NCBI GenBank assembly: GCA_020845455.1
Contig: JADLFO010000287.1
Location: 1-40,669, forward strand
Direction: 5' to 3'
Origin: Caldilineaceae bacterium
Lineage (GTDB): Bacteria > Chloroflexota > Anaerolineae > Caldilineales > Caldilineaceae
DNA: 40,669 nt
In this document: positions 30,172 to 38,488 of the stretch, piece by piece
Position numbering within the stretch: position 1 is the stretch's first letter
Layout: each line of letters begins with the position of its first letter
The notes under the pieces: generated by a model
Database searches by the model: none
What the model was told of the DNA's origin: nothing
Seen by the model: the letters and a program-made list of their open reading frames with translations, nothing else
Program-made: the position numbers and the translations under genes

Positions 30172-32334
30172 CTAGCGCGGGTTGATCTCGTTGAAATAGC
30201 TCTCCAAAATCGTCTTGGCAACAGGCACGGCTACCTGTGAACCTTCGCCCCCATCGTAGACAAAGATCGCCAGCGCGATCTCCGGGTCTTCATAGGGCGC
30301 ATAGGCGACAAACCAGGCGTGGAACGGCAAGAAGCCTTTCTCATCCCGGCGGCAATCTTCCTCTTCCGGCAGATACTCGCAGAACTCCGCCGTCCCCGTC
30401 TTGCCCGCCACGGTCACGTTGTCTAAGCGGATACCGTAGGCTGTGCCGTTGTCGGCGACCACCGCCTGCAGCATCCCCTCCTGCACGGTCTGGATATACT
30501 CGTCGTCCAGCGGCAGCTTGCGTGTGACCTTGGGGGCAAAATCATGCTGCAGCCCGCCGGCGGCATCGGTGACCTGATAGACGATCTGCGGCTGCATGAC
30601 ATAGCCGCCGTTGGCGATGGCGGAAGTCGCCACCAAGACCTGCAGCGGCGTCGACAGCACATAGCCCTGGCCGATGGACATGTTATAGCTGTCGCCCGTC
30701 GTCCAGCTTTCGGCATAGAGTTGGCGCTTCCAGCGGTCGTCGGGGATGGCCGTCCCCACCTCGCCGGGCAGGTCAACCCCGGTCGGGCTGCCATAGCCAA
30801 ACAGATCCATCCACTTGGTCAGGCGGCGCACCCCCAGCCCCTGAAATTTCGTCGGCGGATAGCCGCCCGCAGTCATGTAAAAGAAGATGTCGTTAGAAAG
30901 CTGCAACGCCTGCACCACATTGATCGCCCCATGCACGATGCCATACTTGTGGTTCCAACTCACAAAACGCTGCGCCAGCGACATGTCGTCGGGGTAAAAA
31001 CGGTTGGGCAGATAGATCGGCCCCGAATCGACCAAGCGCGTCTCCGGGGTGATGACCCCTTCCTGCAGCGCGGCCGCGGCCGTCACCATCTTGAAGACCG
31101 AACCAGGCGGATACAGCCCGCCGATGGCATAGTTGATCAGCGGGCGGCGCTCGTCGGCCTCTAACGCCAGATAGTCCTCGTTAATGCGCTCGGCAAAGAC
31201 ATTGTTGTTGTAGGAAGGCAGGCTCACCATCCCCATTACCGCGCCCGTCTTAGGAGCCATGGCGATGGCGACTCCCCAAGGCGCTTCAACCTCGTCCATC
31301 TTGGCCTGCAGCGCGTCCTGCATCACCTTCTGCAGCCGCAAATCCACGTTGAGGATCAGATTCGAACCGGGGACCGGCTCGGCCACCTCACCCACCGTGC
31401 GGATCTCACGGCCCAGGATATCGACCTCGATGTTCTTGTAGCCGGGAATCCCGCGCAGCTCGCGCTGATAGCTATATTCCAGCCCGTTTAACCCCACGCG
31501 CTCGTTGGGGTTGGTATAGCCCTGGGCGCGATAGTCCTCCGCCACCGCCGCCGGGATCGGCCCCATAAAGCCGACCAGGTGGCTGATGCTGCTGACTTGG
31601 CTGCCGTAGACATACTCACGCACCGGCACTTCCTTGATCCGCACCGCCTCCAGCCGGTAGCTCTCCTCCGACATCTCAAAGGCCCGGATGCGGTCCACCA
31701 GGTCGAGGATCGGCACCGGTTCCGATGCGCTGCCCTGGCGGCCAATCGCCACGGCCCGCTGCACCAACGCCACCAAGCCTTCCATGGGCAGCGGCGTCGA
31801 GATGTCGGGCACCACCAGCTTTTGCTGGTATTCCTGGGGCGGCCCCTCGGCAGGGTAGAGGATCTGCGTCGGGCCGGGCACGCTCGTATAGCCCAGCTCC
31901 ACGCCCACGTTGCTGACCGTCTTGGCGTAGTCGGAGCGGCCCAGCCGCCGGAACATCAACTCCGACAGCCGCAGCGCCATCTCCGAATCGGTATCCAGCC
32001 CCAACGTGCGCAGAATGTTCTCGATCTCCAGCGCCTCTTCATCCTCCGGCGTCTCGGGGTCGTCGAAGGGCAGGTCTTCGGGGACCAGCCCCAGTTCAAA
32101 ACTGGGGCGGTTGCGGGTCAAGATCGAGCCGTTGCGGTCATACATCACCCCGCGCAGGGCGGGCATCTCCACCAGGTCGAAGCGATTATCGTCGGCGCGC
32201 TGGCGATACTCTTCACCCTGCACCACCTGAAGCTCATAGAGTCGCAGCCCCAGAAAGAAAAAGAGCAAGATCAGCGCGGCCCGAAACAAAAACATCGACA
32301 GCGCTGAAGTGTCACGACCGGCAGACTGAAACAT
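30172..32334 (-). CDS. mrdA: Class B penicillin-binding protein 2 (elongation transpeptidase)
   Basis: Membrane-anchored transpeptidase (720 aa) that cross-links peptidoglycan with RodA. It has a single N-terminal helix (ALILLFFFLGLRLYELQVV), a pedestal domain starting RGVMYDRNGSILTRN, and a catalytic domain with SVFK (nucleophile Ser412), SND in LQLSNDIFFYMT, and KTG at 645-647 (VAGKTGTAEF). The catalytic Ser/Lys set is complete, so the enzyme should be active and beta-lactam sensitive. GTG at 32340 is an alternative start, but ATG 32334 is better spaced from GGGGTGA. It is longer than E. coli PBP2 (about 630 aa), with extra sequence in the pedestal. Confidence 0.94.
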   Translation of the reverse strand: MFQSAGRDTSALSMFLFRAALILLFFFLGLRLYELQVVQGEEYRQRADDNRFDLVEMPALRGVMYDRNGSILTRNRPSFELGLVPEDLPFDDPETPEDEEALEIENILRTLGLDTDSEMALRLSELMFRRLGRSDYAKTVSNVGVELGYTSVPGPTQILYPAEGPPQEYQQKLVVPDISTPLPMEGLVALVQRAVAIGRQGSASEPVPILDLVDRIRAFEMSEESYRLEAVRIKEVPVREYVYGSQVSSISHLVGFMGPIPAAVAEDYRAQGYTNPNERVGLNGLEYSYQRELRGIPGYKNIEVDILGREIRTVGEVAEPVPGSNLILNVDLRLQKVMQDALQAKMDEVEAPWGVAIAMAPKTGAVMGMVSLPSYNNNVFAERINEDYLALEADERRPLINYAIGGLYPPGSVFKMVTAAAALQEGVITPETRLVDSGPIYLPNRFYPDDMSLAQRFVSWNHKYGIVHGAINVVQALQLSNDIFFYMTAGGYPPTKFQGLGVRRLTKWMDLFGYGSPTGVDLPGEVGTAIPDDRWKRQLYAESWTTGDSYNMSIGQGYVLSTPLQVLVATSAIANGGYVMQPQIVYQVTDAAGGLQHDFAPKVTRKLPLDDEYIQTVQEGMLQAVVADNGTAYGIRLDNVTVAGKTGTAEFCEYLPEEEDCRRDEKGFLPFHAWFVAYAPYEDPEIALAIFVYDGGEGSQVAVPVAKTILESYFNEINPR

Positions 32335-32352
32335 GCTCACTCACCCCGCCGC

Positions 32353-32868
32353 TCACAATTCCTGGCTTTCCGGCACATGGTTGAGCAACGGCAGAAGCAG
32401 GATCATCAGCGTGGTATTATAGACCAGGGCCGGCGCCAAAATGTTCTGCACCGTGAGACCCCAGGGCAGGCTGTGCTGCGCCACCCGAAAGTATTGTAAC
32501 ACACTCAGGAGAGCGAGGTAAGCGACTCCATAGACGGCAGTGCCCAGCGCCATGGCCCCGATCGGGACAAGCAGGTTAAAGCGGGACAAGGTGCGGTGGC
32601 CGATGCCCGCCACCAGCACAGCCGCCATCAACGCCAGGCTCGACGCGCCCAGCGGCCCGCCGCTAAAAATATCCAGCACTACCCCGCCGATAAATGCCCA
32701 GAGCAGCCCCAGCCGCGGCCCATAGACCAGCGTGCCCACCACCACCAGGATCAGCACCAGGTCGGGCTTCACCCCGTTAACCTTGATGCGGGTCGCGGCG
32801 GTCGACTGCAACAGCCCGGCCAGCAAGATCAGCGGGATCATCAAATAATAGAGCGCGCCCCGGTTCAC
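32353..32868 (-). CDS. mreD: Rod shape-determining membrane protein MreD
   Basis: Small integral membrane protein (171 aa, 5-6 helices) of the elongasome. RIKVNGVKPDLVLILVVVG and WAFIGGVVLDIFSGGPLGAS are the recognisable MreD segments. GTG 32868 overlaps the mreC stop by 4 bases (GTGA) and follows a GGGGGGA site, so it is coupled to mreC. Confidence 0.9.
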   Translation of the reverse strand: MNRGALYYLMIPLILLAGLLQSTAATRIKVNGVKPDLVLILVVVGTLVYGPRLGLLWAFIGGVVLDIFSGGPLGASSLALMAAVLVAGIGHRTLSRFNLLVPIGAMALGTAVYGVAYLALLSVLQYFRVAQHSLPWGLTVQNILAPALVYNTTLMILLLPLLNHVPESQEL

Positions 32869-33869
32869 GGCGTCCCCCCGCTGCCCGCCGGCGCAGCCGG
32901 CGCAGTCTCCTCCGGCAAGACCTCATCCGGTGCGGTTACGTCCGACGCGGCTGCATCCGGCGTCCCCGCATCAGGCGCGGCTTCGTCTGGCGTCGTTTCG
33001 GGAACCAACAGCTCAGGCACATCTTCCAGCGGGTCAAAATTGGTGACGACCATCACCAGCTCCAGCCGGCGGGAATCGACCGTGGGGCGCACGACCGCTT
33101 GTTGGAAGACGTCGATATCGCGCTGGCGGATCTCGACCACCTGGCCGATCACGATACCCTTGGGGAAGCGCCCGCCCAACCCCGACGTCAGCACCATCTC
33201 ACCGGCGCTAAAGATAGCGTTCTGGGGAATATAATCCATGATCAGGTCGCCGCCGGGCACGCCGCGCACCACGCCGTTGAGCCGGCTGCTCTGCATGATG
33301 GCGTTGACCGCGCTGCCGGCATCGGTGATCGACAATACTTTCGAGGTCGAATCCGTCACCGAACTGATGCGCCCCACCAGCCCCTGGTCGGTCAGCACCG
33401 CCATCCCGACCTCGATGCCGTGGCTAGCGCCCAAGTCGAGCATGATGTATTCGAGAAAGTTGTTGCTATCCTGGCCGATAACGCGTGCCACCAGTTGCGC
33501 GCCGCGCAATTCCAGCCCAGGCCGCGTCTGGGCAAAGCGCAGCATCTCGCGCATCACCTGGTTCTCGCGCTGGACTTCACGCAGCTCAAAGTTTTCAACC
33601 AGGAGGCTGTTGTTGACCTGTTCCAACTCGGCGGCGCGCTGGCGCAGATTGCGCAGTTCGGACACAAAGGCAATGGCGTCGGTCACATTTTCAGTCAGGC
33701 CGGTCGCCCCGGTCTGCGCCGGGGAAGTGATCTGCGTAATGGCGCTCTGCACAGGGCGCAATTGGCCCGTCACCTGGAGCGCCATCAAGACCAGCGCCGC
33801 CAGGCCCAAAATCACCAGGCGAAATCCAATATCGCCCAACGACCACGGTCTACGTTCAGTATCACGCAT
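32865..33869 (-). CDS. mreC: Rod shape-determining protein MreC with acidic Ala/Pro tail
   Basis: Elongasome scaffold (334 aa) that links MreB inside to PBP2 outside. It has one N-terminal helix (FRLVILGLAALVLMALQV), a coiled coil over about residues 60-105 (LRNLRQRAAELEQVNNSLLV), and the extracellular beta-barrel domain (LVARVIGQDSNNFLEYIMLD, TDQGLVGRISSVTDSTSKV). The last 50 residues are Asp/Glu/Ala/Pro-rich (VPETTPDEAAPDAGTPDAAA) and probably disordered outside the membrane. ATG 33869 lacks a clear ribosome-binding site; the open frame continues upstream to 33956 without MreC similarity. Confidence 0.92.
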   Translation of the reverse strand: MRDTERRPWSLGDIGFRLVILGLAALVLMALQVTGQLRPVQSAITQITSPAQTGATGLTENVTDAIAFVSELRNLRQRAAELEQVNNSLLVENFELREVQRENQVMREMLRFAQTRPGLELRGAQLVARVIGQDSNNFLEYIMLDLGASHGIEVGMAVLTDQGLVGRISSVTDSTSKVLSITDAGSAVNAIMQSSRLNGVVRGVPGGDLIMDYIPQNAIFSAGEMVLTSGLGGRFPKGIVIGQVVEIRQRDIDVFQQAVVRPTVDSRRLELVMVVTNFDPLEDVPELLVPETTPDEAAPDAGTPDAAASDVTAPDEVLPEETAPAAPAGSGGTP

Positions 33870-33983
33870 AGCAAAAGGGATCAGAACAGGGTAAGCGCCA
33901 CTGCGAACCGACGTGGCAACCGATAGCGAGCGGCATACACAATTGAATAAACACAATCGGATGAATCACAGCACGCTGCATAG

Positions 33984-34008
33984 GCTGATCGGCGACAGGG
34001 CGATCAGC
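33984..34008 (-). other. Hairpin overlapping the mreB stop codon
   Basis: GCTGATCG (33984-33991) and CGATCAGC (34001-34008) form a perfect 8-bp stem that includes the mreB TGA. It could partly decouple mreB from mreC expression, a common need because MreB is made in excess; this function is inferred. Confidence 0.5.
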
Positions 34009-35074
34009 GGATCGTGCTCTTGCGCTGCATGCTGGTCAGGGTCTCCCGGTAAAATTCAGGTTTCTCCAGAATCATGCCGGCGCCCATCACCACCGCGGTC
34101 AGGGGGTTGTCGGCCACATAGACATGCATCCGGGTCTCGTCTTGCAGACGCTGCGCCAGCCCGTGCAGCAGCGCGCCGCCGCCAGCCAGCACAATCCCAT
34201 ACTCCATCAGGTCTGCCACCAGTTCGGGCGGCGTCTCATCCAACGTGGCCTTGACAGCGTCGACAATGACTTGAACCGACCCGGACAATGCCTCACGGAT
34301 CTCGACCGAACTGACTTCGACCGCTTCAGGCAGCCCCGTCACCAAGTTGCGCCCACGCAGGATCATCGTGCGCTCGCGCTCCATAGGGTAGGCCGACCCG
34401 ATCTCGATCTTAGTGCGCTCGGCCATGCGCAGCCCGATCAGCAGGTTATACTTCTGCCGGGCATAGTTGACAATATCCTCGTTCATCTCGTCGCCCGCCA
34501 CGCGGATCGAGCGCGAGACGACGATCCCGCCCAGCGAAATCACGGCGACCTCCGTCGTGCCGCCGCCGATGTCCACGATCATCGACCCGACCGACTCGGT
34601 GACCGGCAGACCGGCCCCGATGGCCGCGGCCATCGGCTCTTCCACCAGCCCGGCCTCGCGCGCCCCGGCGCTGATCGCCGCATCGCGCACGGCGCGCTTC
34701 TCCACTTCGGTCACGCCCGAGGGAATGCCGATCACCACGCGCGGCCGCGCCGCGCCAAAGGCACGGTTGCCGTGTACCTTGCCAATGAAATGGTGGATCA
34801 TCTGCTCGGTCACGTCGAAGTCGGAGATCACCCCATCCTGCAGCGGCCGGATCGCCACAATGTGGGCAGGCGTGCGGCCTACCATCTCCTTGGCATCGTT
34901 GCCGATCGCTTTGACCTGGTTGCGCCGCCGCGACGACTTGTCGATCGCCACCACCGACGGCTCATTGATCACGATGCCCCTGTTCTTCACATGCACCAGC
35001 GTATTCGCCGTGCCCAAATCGATCCCAATATCCAGCGAAAAAAGCCCGAGTAACCAGTCCAGTGGATTAATCAC
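34004..35074 (-). CDS. mreB: Rod shape-determining actin-like protein MreB
   Basis: Actin-family ATPase (356 aa) forming membrane-bound filaments that guide wall synthesis. Nucleotide-binding motifs: DLGTANT (19-25), MIVDIGGGTTEVAVIS and GIVLAGGGALL. The N-terminus INPLDWLLGLFSLDIG carries hydrophobic residues suited to membrane contact. No ATG is available: GTG 35074 has AGGGA 8-9 bases upstream, while TTG 35080 is too close to it. It is the first gene of the mreBCD-mrdA-minCD-rodA operon. Confidence 0.95.
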   Translation of the reverse strand: MINPLDWLLGLFSLDIGIDLGTANTLVHVKNRGIVINEPSVVAIDKSSRRRNQVKAIGNDAKEMVGRTPAHIVAIRPLQDGVISDFDVTEQMIHHFIGKVHGNRAFGAARPRVVIGIPSGVTEVEKRAVRDAAISAGAREAGLVEEPMAAAIGAGLPVTESVGSMIVDIGGGTTEVAVISLGGIVVSRSIRVAGDEMNEDIVNYARQKYNLLIGLRMAERTKIEIGSAYPMERERTMILRGRNLVTGLPEAVEVSSVEIREALSGSVQVIVDAVKATLDETPPELVADLMEYGIVLAGGGALLHGLAQRLQDETRMHVYVADNPLTAVVMGAGMILEKPEFYRETLTSMQRKSTIR

Positions 35075-35161
35075 ACACAAGATTCCCTATGACTTACACA
35101 TCTGCGGTCAAGCCCAGCGCTGCGCGCGCAATGATACCAATCGATCACCGGCAGAGCATCC

Positions 35162-35185
35162 GGCATCTACTATGGCATCTACCAT
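35162..35185. repeat. 12-bp tandem duplication in mreB leader
   Basis: GGCATCTACTAT (35162-35173) is followed by GGCATCTACCAT (35174-35185), 11 of 12 identical, in the untranslated leader between the mreB promoter and its start. Confidence 0.7.
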
Positions 35186-35236
35186 AGCGCCTATCCCGGC
35201 GGATGAACACTGGACGCAGGCAGCAGATCGTACGAA

Positions 35237-35263
35237 ATTATACCATAAGCGATTGGCTGTCAA
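35237..35263 (-). promoter_or_regulatory. Promoter of the mreB operon
   Basis: On the minus strand, TTGACA (35263-35258) and TATAAT (35242-35237) are both perfect, preceded by TGG as an extended -10. The spacer is only 15 bases, short of the usual 17, which the extended -10 may offset. The leader would be about 155 bases. Confidence 0.65.
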
Positions 35264-35284
35264 AAAAGCACCCCAACTCCGCTC

Positions 35285-35295
35285 TATGGTATAAT
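35285..35295 (+). promoter_or_regulatory. Extended -10 promoter of tilS, probably giving a leaderless transcript
   Basis: TATGGTATAAT ends in a perfect -10 (35290-35295) with TGG before it; no good -35 is seen. The GTG of tilS at 35302 sits 7 bases after the -10, where transcription should begin. The same 11-base word TATGGTATAAT occurs in the opposite direction at 35247-35237 for the mreB promoter. Confidence 0.6.
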
Positions 35296-35301
35296 GCTGC
35301 G

Positions 35302-36951
35302 GTGAATGTCTTGCCAGCAGACGGCTTGTCCGCTCTCCTCGACCCGGCCCAGGCCGGGACACACGCGGTATTGCGCGGCTTGGCGGCGGCTCAAGCTCGA
35401 CACCATCTATTCAGCGGCCAAACGAGCGCACCCCTGCCGGTCGTCGTCGGCGTCAGCGGCGGCGCTGACAGCGTCTGCCTGCTCCACGCCCTGCGCCAGT
35501 TTGCGCCGCATTGGGGCTTGGCGCTGCATGTGGCGCATCTGGACCACGCCCTGCGCCCGCAATCCGCCGCCGATGCCGCCTGGGTGGCGGCGCTGGCCCA
35601 GCGGCTAGAGTTGCCCCTCCATACGGCGCGGCTGGCCCCCGGCCAACTCGACGACCACCCGGCAGGTTTGGAGGCCGCAGCGCGTGCGGCGCGCTATGCC
35701 TTTTTGCACGTCACCGCCTGCGCCGTGGGCGATGCCGCCGGGCCGGCCTGCGTCGCCGTGGCCCATCACCAAGACGACCAGGCCGAAACTGTGCTCATAC
35801 ACTTCCTGCGCGGCAGCGGCCCTGCTGGGCTGGCGGGCATGGCCTGGGCCGCGCCCCTGCCCCACCCCGCAGGCGCGGCGGTGTGGCTGGTGCGCCCGCT
35901 GCTAGGCGTACGCCGGGCCGACATCCTCGTCTATTGCGCCGCCTATGGGCTGTCTTGGCGCGACGACGCCAGCAATCAAGATACGAGGCTGCTGCGTAAC
36001 CAGATACGCCATACCATTCTGCCCCAGCTTACTGAGATCAACCCGGCGCTGGTGGTAACCTTGGGCCGTACCGCCGATCTCTTTGCGGCAGAGGCCGCGC
36101 GCAGCCGCCGCATCGATCAGGCCGCGCTCGACGCGCTGCGCCTGGACGCCGCGTCCCCGTCGCCCGACCGCTGCCTGCTGGATGCCGGCGGGCTGGGCGT
36201 GCTCGACCTGGCGACACGCCGCGGCGTGCTGCGGCTGGCGCTGGCCTACCTGGGCGTAGACCTGCGCGACGCAGGCTTGGAGACGATTGACCGGCTGCTC
36301 GATGCGCTGGGCGAGGCCCAGCACAGCAGCGGGCCGCACCCGCTGATCGGCGGCATAGCCTGGACCCTGATCAGCGCGCCGCCGGATGCGCCGCCCGCTA
36401 CACCGCGGCGGCTCAGCCTGCATCGCGCCGCCGTGCTGCCCGTGCAGCCCGACCATCCCTATCTGGCCTCCCCCGCCGAGCGGCTGCCCCGCCTGCTCCC
36501 GCCGCAAGGCGCGCTGGCCGCCGGGGAATGGCGCTTGACCAGCACGTTGGCTACGCCGGACGGGCTGCCGTCCACCTGGCGCAGCAGCCACGACCCCTGG
36601 TTCGCCGCCGTGGATGCCGGCCCCTGTGCCGAACTGCACCTGTGCGCCGCGCAGCCCGGCATGAAGATCGCGCCCTTGGGCATGGCGGGCCGGCAGCGCA
36701 GCCTGGGCGACCTGTTCACCGACCATAAGACCCCGGTGGCGCTGCGCGCCGGTTGGCCTGTGCTGGTCGACGCGCAGGGCGATGTGGTATGGGTTTGCGG
36801 GCTGGCCTTGGCCCACGCCGCGGCCATCACCTCCCAGACGCAGCAGGTCCGCATCTTGACCTGGCGACCGGCGCATTCTGCCGCGAGCGCGACAGCGGCG
36901 GAACTGGCGACAGGTGGGCAGGCGGCAGTAACACAGGCGGCCGCTGAATAG
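35302..36951 (+). CDS. tilS: tRNA(Ile)-lysidine synthase TilS
   Basis: Modifies C34 of the tRNA-Ile CAU anticodon to lysidine so that it reads AUA. PP-loop ATPase motif GVSGGADSVCLLHAL and the second site AHHQDDQAETVLIHFLRG are clear. A substrate-binding middle region and a C-terminal TilS domain (GMKIAPLGMAGRQRSLGDLF) follow. The start is chosen as GTG 35302 (549 aa) because the likely promoter overlaps the upstream extension from ATG 35203; no ribosome-binding site is visible for either, as expected for leaderless mRNA. It is divergent from mreB. Confidence 0.93.
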   Translation: MNVLPADGLSALLDPAQAGTHAVLRGLAAAQARHHLFSGQTSAPLPVVVGVSGGADSVCLLHALRQFAPHWGLALHVAHLDHALRPQSAADAAWVAALAQRLELPLHTARLAPGQLDDHPAGLEAAARAARYAFLHVTACAVGDAAGPACVAVAHHQDDQAETVLIHFLRGSGPAGLAGMAWAAPLPHPAGAAVWLVRPLLGVRRADILVYCAAYGLSWRDDASNQDTRLLRNQIRHTILPQLTEINPALVVTLGRTADLFAAEAARSRRIDQAALDALRLDAASPSPDRCLLDAGGLGVLDLATRRGVLRLALAYLGVDLRDAGLETIDRLLDALGEAQHSSGPHPLIGGIAWTLISAPPDAPPATPRRLSLHRAAVLPVQPDHPYLASPAERLPRLLPPQGALAAGEWRLTSTLATPDGLPSTWRSSHDPWFAAVDAGPCAELHLCAAQPGMKIAPLGMAGRQRSLGDLFTDHKTPVALRAGWPVLVDAQGDVVWVCGLALAHAAAITSQTQQVRILTWRPAHSAASATAAELATGGQAAVTQAAAE

Positions 36952-36959
36952 GAGGGAAG

Positions 36960-37253
36960 ATGGCAGCCACACGCAGCCACAGCAATGTCAAACCGTTGAC
37001 GCACTGGGTTATCTATCGCGGCTATCAGGTGCGCTTCACCGCGCGCCGCGAGGGCGAGGTGTGCGGCGTCTTAACCACGCCGGCAGGGCCGGTCGAATTT
37101 ACCTATGACTCGGCAGCCCGCACCATCTATCTGCCGGACGCCACCCTCACCATCAACGAATATGGCTGGGAGGTAAGCCGCGGCGACCCCAGTGACCCCA
37201 CCCTGGAACAAGCGGAGATATCAGCGGAGAACGGAATAGGGAGAACGGAATAG
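36960..37253 (+). CDS. Small protein of unknown function between tilS and rlmI
   Basis: A 97-aa protein, not recognised. The ribosome-binding site is strong (AGGAGGGAAG then ATG, 8 bases after the tilS stop), so it is likely expressed. The composition suggests a small beta-rich fold (WVIYRGYQVRFTARREGEVC, then YDSAARTIYLPDATLTINEY). There is no signal peptide or membrane helix. The C-terminal residues are encoded by a 14-bp tandem duplication that sets the position of the stop. Confidence 0.75.
   Translation: MAATRSHSNVKPLTHWVIYRGYQVRFTARREGEVCGVLTTPAGPVEFTYDSAARTIYLPDATLTINEYGWEVSRGDPSDPTLEQAEISAENGIGRTE
37226..37253 (+). repeat. Exact 14-bp tandem duplication carrying the rlmI ribosome-binding site
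   Basis: GGAGAACGGAATAG at 37226-37239 and again at 37240-37253, with a looser GGAGATATCAGC just before. The second copy supplies the stop codon of the upstream small gene and lies 8 bases before the rlmI ATG. Confidence 0.9.
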
Positions 37254-37261
37254 GTCAGATC

Positions 37262-38488
37262 ATGGAACCGATGCAATCTGTCGAGCCGGACGCGGGTGAG
37301 CCTGTCGTCCTCAAATCAGGGCGAGAAAAGCCGGTGATCCAGCATCACCCTTGGGTCTTCAGCGGCGCCATCAACCGCCTGCCCAGCGATGTGGTGGACG
37401 GAGAAGTCGTGGACGTCTACAGCCCCAGCAGCCGCTGGCTGGCGCGCGGCTATCTCAACCGCGCCAGCCAGATCCAGGTGCGGCTGCTGACATGGGACGT
37501 GAACCAGCCGATTGACGCAGCCTTCTGGCGGCGACGGCTGGACGAAGCCATACAGCGCCGCCGCCAACTCGACCTAGACGCCACAACCAACGCCTATCGC
37601 CTTGTCAACGGCGAAAACGACTATCTGCCCGGCCTCATCGTCGACCGCTACGCCGACTATCTAGTTTTGCAGGCGGGCACGCTGGGCATCGACAAGCGTA
37701 AGCAGGAGTTGGCGGGGCTGCTGCTCGAGCTGACCGGCTGTCGCGGGGTGATCGAACGCAGCGACACCGCCGCGCGCCGTCTGGAAGGGCTGGGCGAGGC
37801 GCATGGGCTGCTGGCGGGCGAGGCCCCACCTGATCAGGTCGAGATCGAAGAAGCGGGGCTGCACTTTGCGGTAGACCTTGCCGGCGGCCAGAAGACCGGC
37901 TTCTATCTGGACCAGCGCGCCAACCGCCGCCACGTGGCCGCCTATTGCGCCGGCGCGCGCGTACTCAACGGCTTTAGCTATACCGGGGCCTTTGCCGTCC
38001 ACGCCCTAGCCGCGGGGGCAGCGCATGTCACCAACATCGACAGCAGCGCCGACGTGTTGCAACTGGCCGAGACAAATCTGCGCCGCAACGGCTATGACCC
38101 CGACCAGCAGACCGAGAACATCGCCGGCGACATCTTCCACATCCTGCGCGACTGGCGCGATGCGCACGACCATCGATTTGACGTGGTGATCCTCGACCCG
38201 CCCAAGTTTGCCCAGAACAAACAGGCCGTCGAGCGCGCCCTGCGCGGCTACAAAGACATCAACATGCTGGCCCTGGGGCTGCTCAAGCCGGGCGGCATCC
38301 TGGCGACCTTTAGCTGCAGCGGGCTAGTCGGCGACGACCTCTTTCAGAAAGTGATCTTCAGCGCAGCCGAGGATGCGCGCCGCGACGCGCAAATCCTCGA
38401 ATGGCTGCACCAGGACCGCGATCACCCGGTCGCCCTCACCTTTCCCGAAGGCGAATACCTCAAGGGGCTGATCTGTCGCGCCCTATGA
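37262..38488 (+). CDS. rlmI: RlmI-type 23S rRNA (cytosine-5) methyltransferase
   Basis: SAM-dependent methyltransferase (408 aa) with an N-terminal PUA domain (about 15-85) and a class I methyltransferase domain. Key segments: GGQKTGFYLDQRANRRHVAA, VLNGFSYTGAFAVHAL (SAM-binding), DVVILDPPKFAQNK (catalytic-loop DPPKF) and ATFSCSG, the last with the Cys expected of m5C enzymes. By family it should methylate C1962 of 23S rRNA or an equivalent site. ATG 37262 has a repeated GGAGAACGG upstream. Its stop overlaps the next start by 4 bases. Confidence 0.9.
   Translation: MEPMQSVEPDAGEPVVLKSGREKPVIQHHPWVFSGAINRLPSDVVDGEVVDVYSPSSRWLARGYLNRASQIQVRLLTWDVNQPIDAAFWRRRLDEAIQRRRQLDLDATTNAYRLVNGENDYLPGLIVDRYADYLVLQAGTLGIDKRKQELAGLLLELTGCRGVIERSDTAARRLEGLGEAHGLLAGEAPPDQVEIEEAGLHFAVDLAGGQKTGFYLDQRANRRHVAAYCAGARVLNGFSYTGAFAVHALAAGAAHVTNIDSSADVLQLAETNLRRNGYDPDQQTENIAGDIFHILRDWRDAHDHRFDVVILDPPKFAQNKQAVERALRGYKDINMLALGLLKPGGILATFSCSGLVGDDLFQKVIFSAAEDARRDAQILEWLHQDRDHPVALTFPEGEYLKGLICRAL

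Noticed and set aside
29902-30175. Plus-strand open frames opposite minC
   Set aside because: They are antisense to the disordered MinC N-terminal region and lack any start signals.
35203-35301. Upstream ATG for tilS
   Set aside because: The segment includes the mreB promoter and a tilS extended -10, and codes for residues unlike the TilS N-terminus; GTG 35302 fits a leaderless start.
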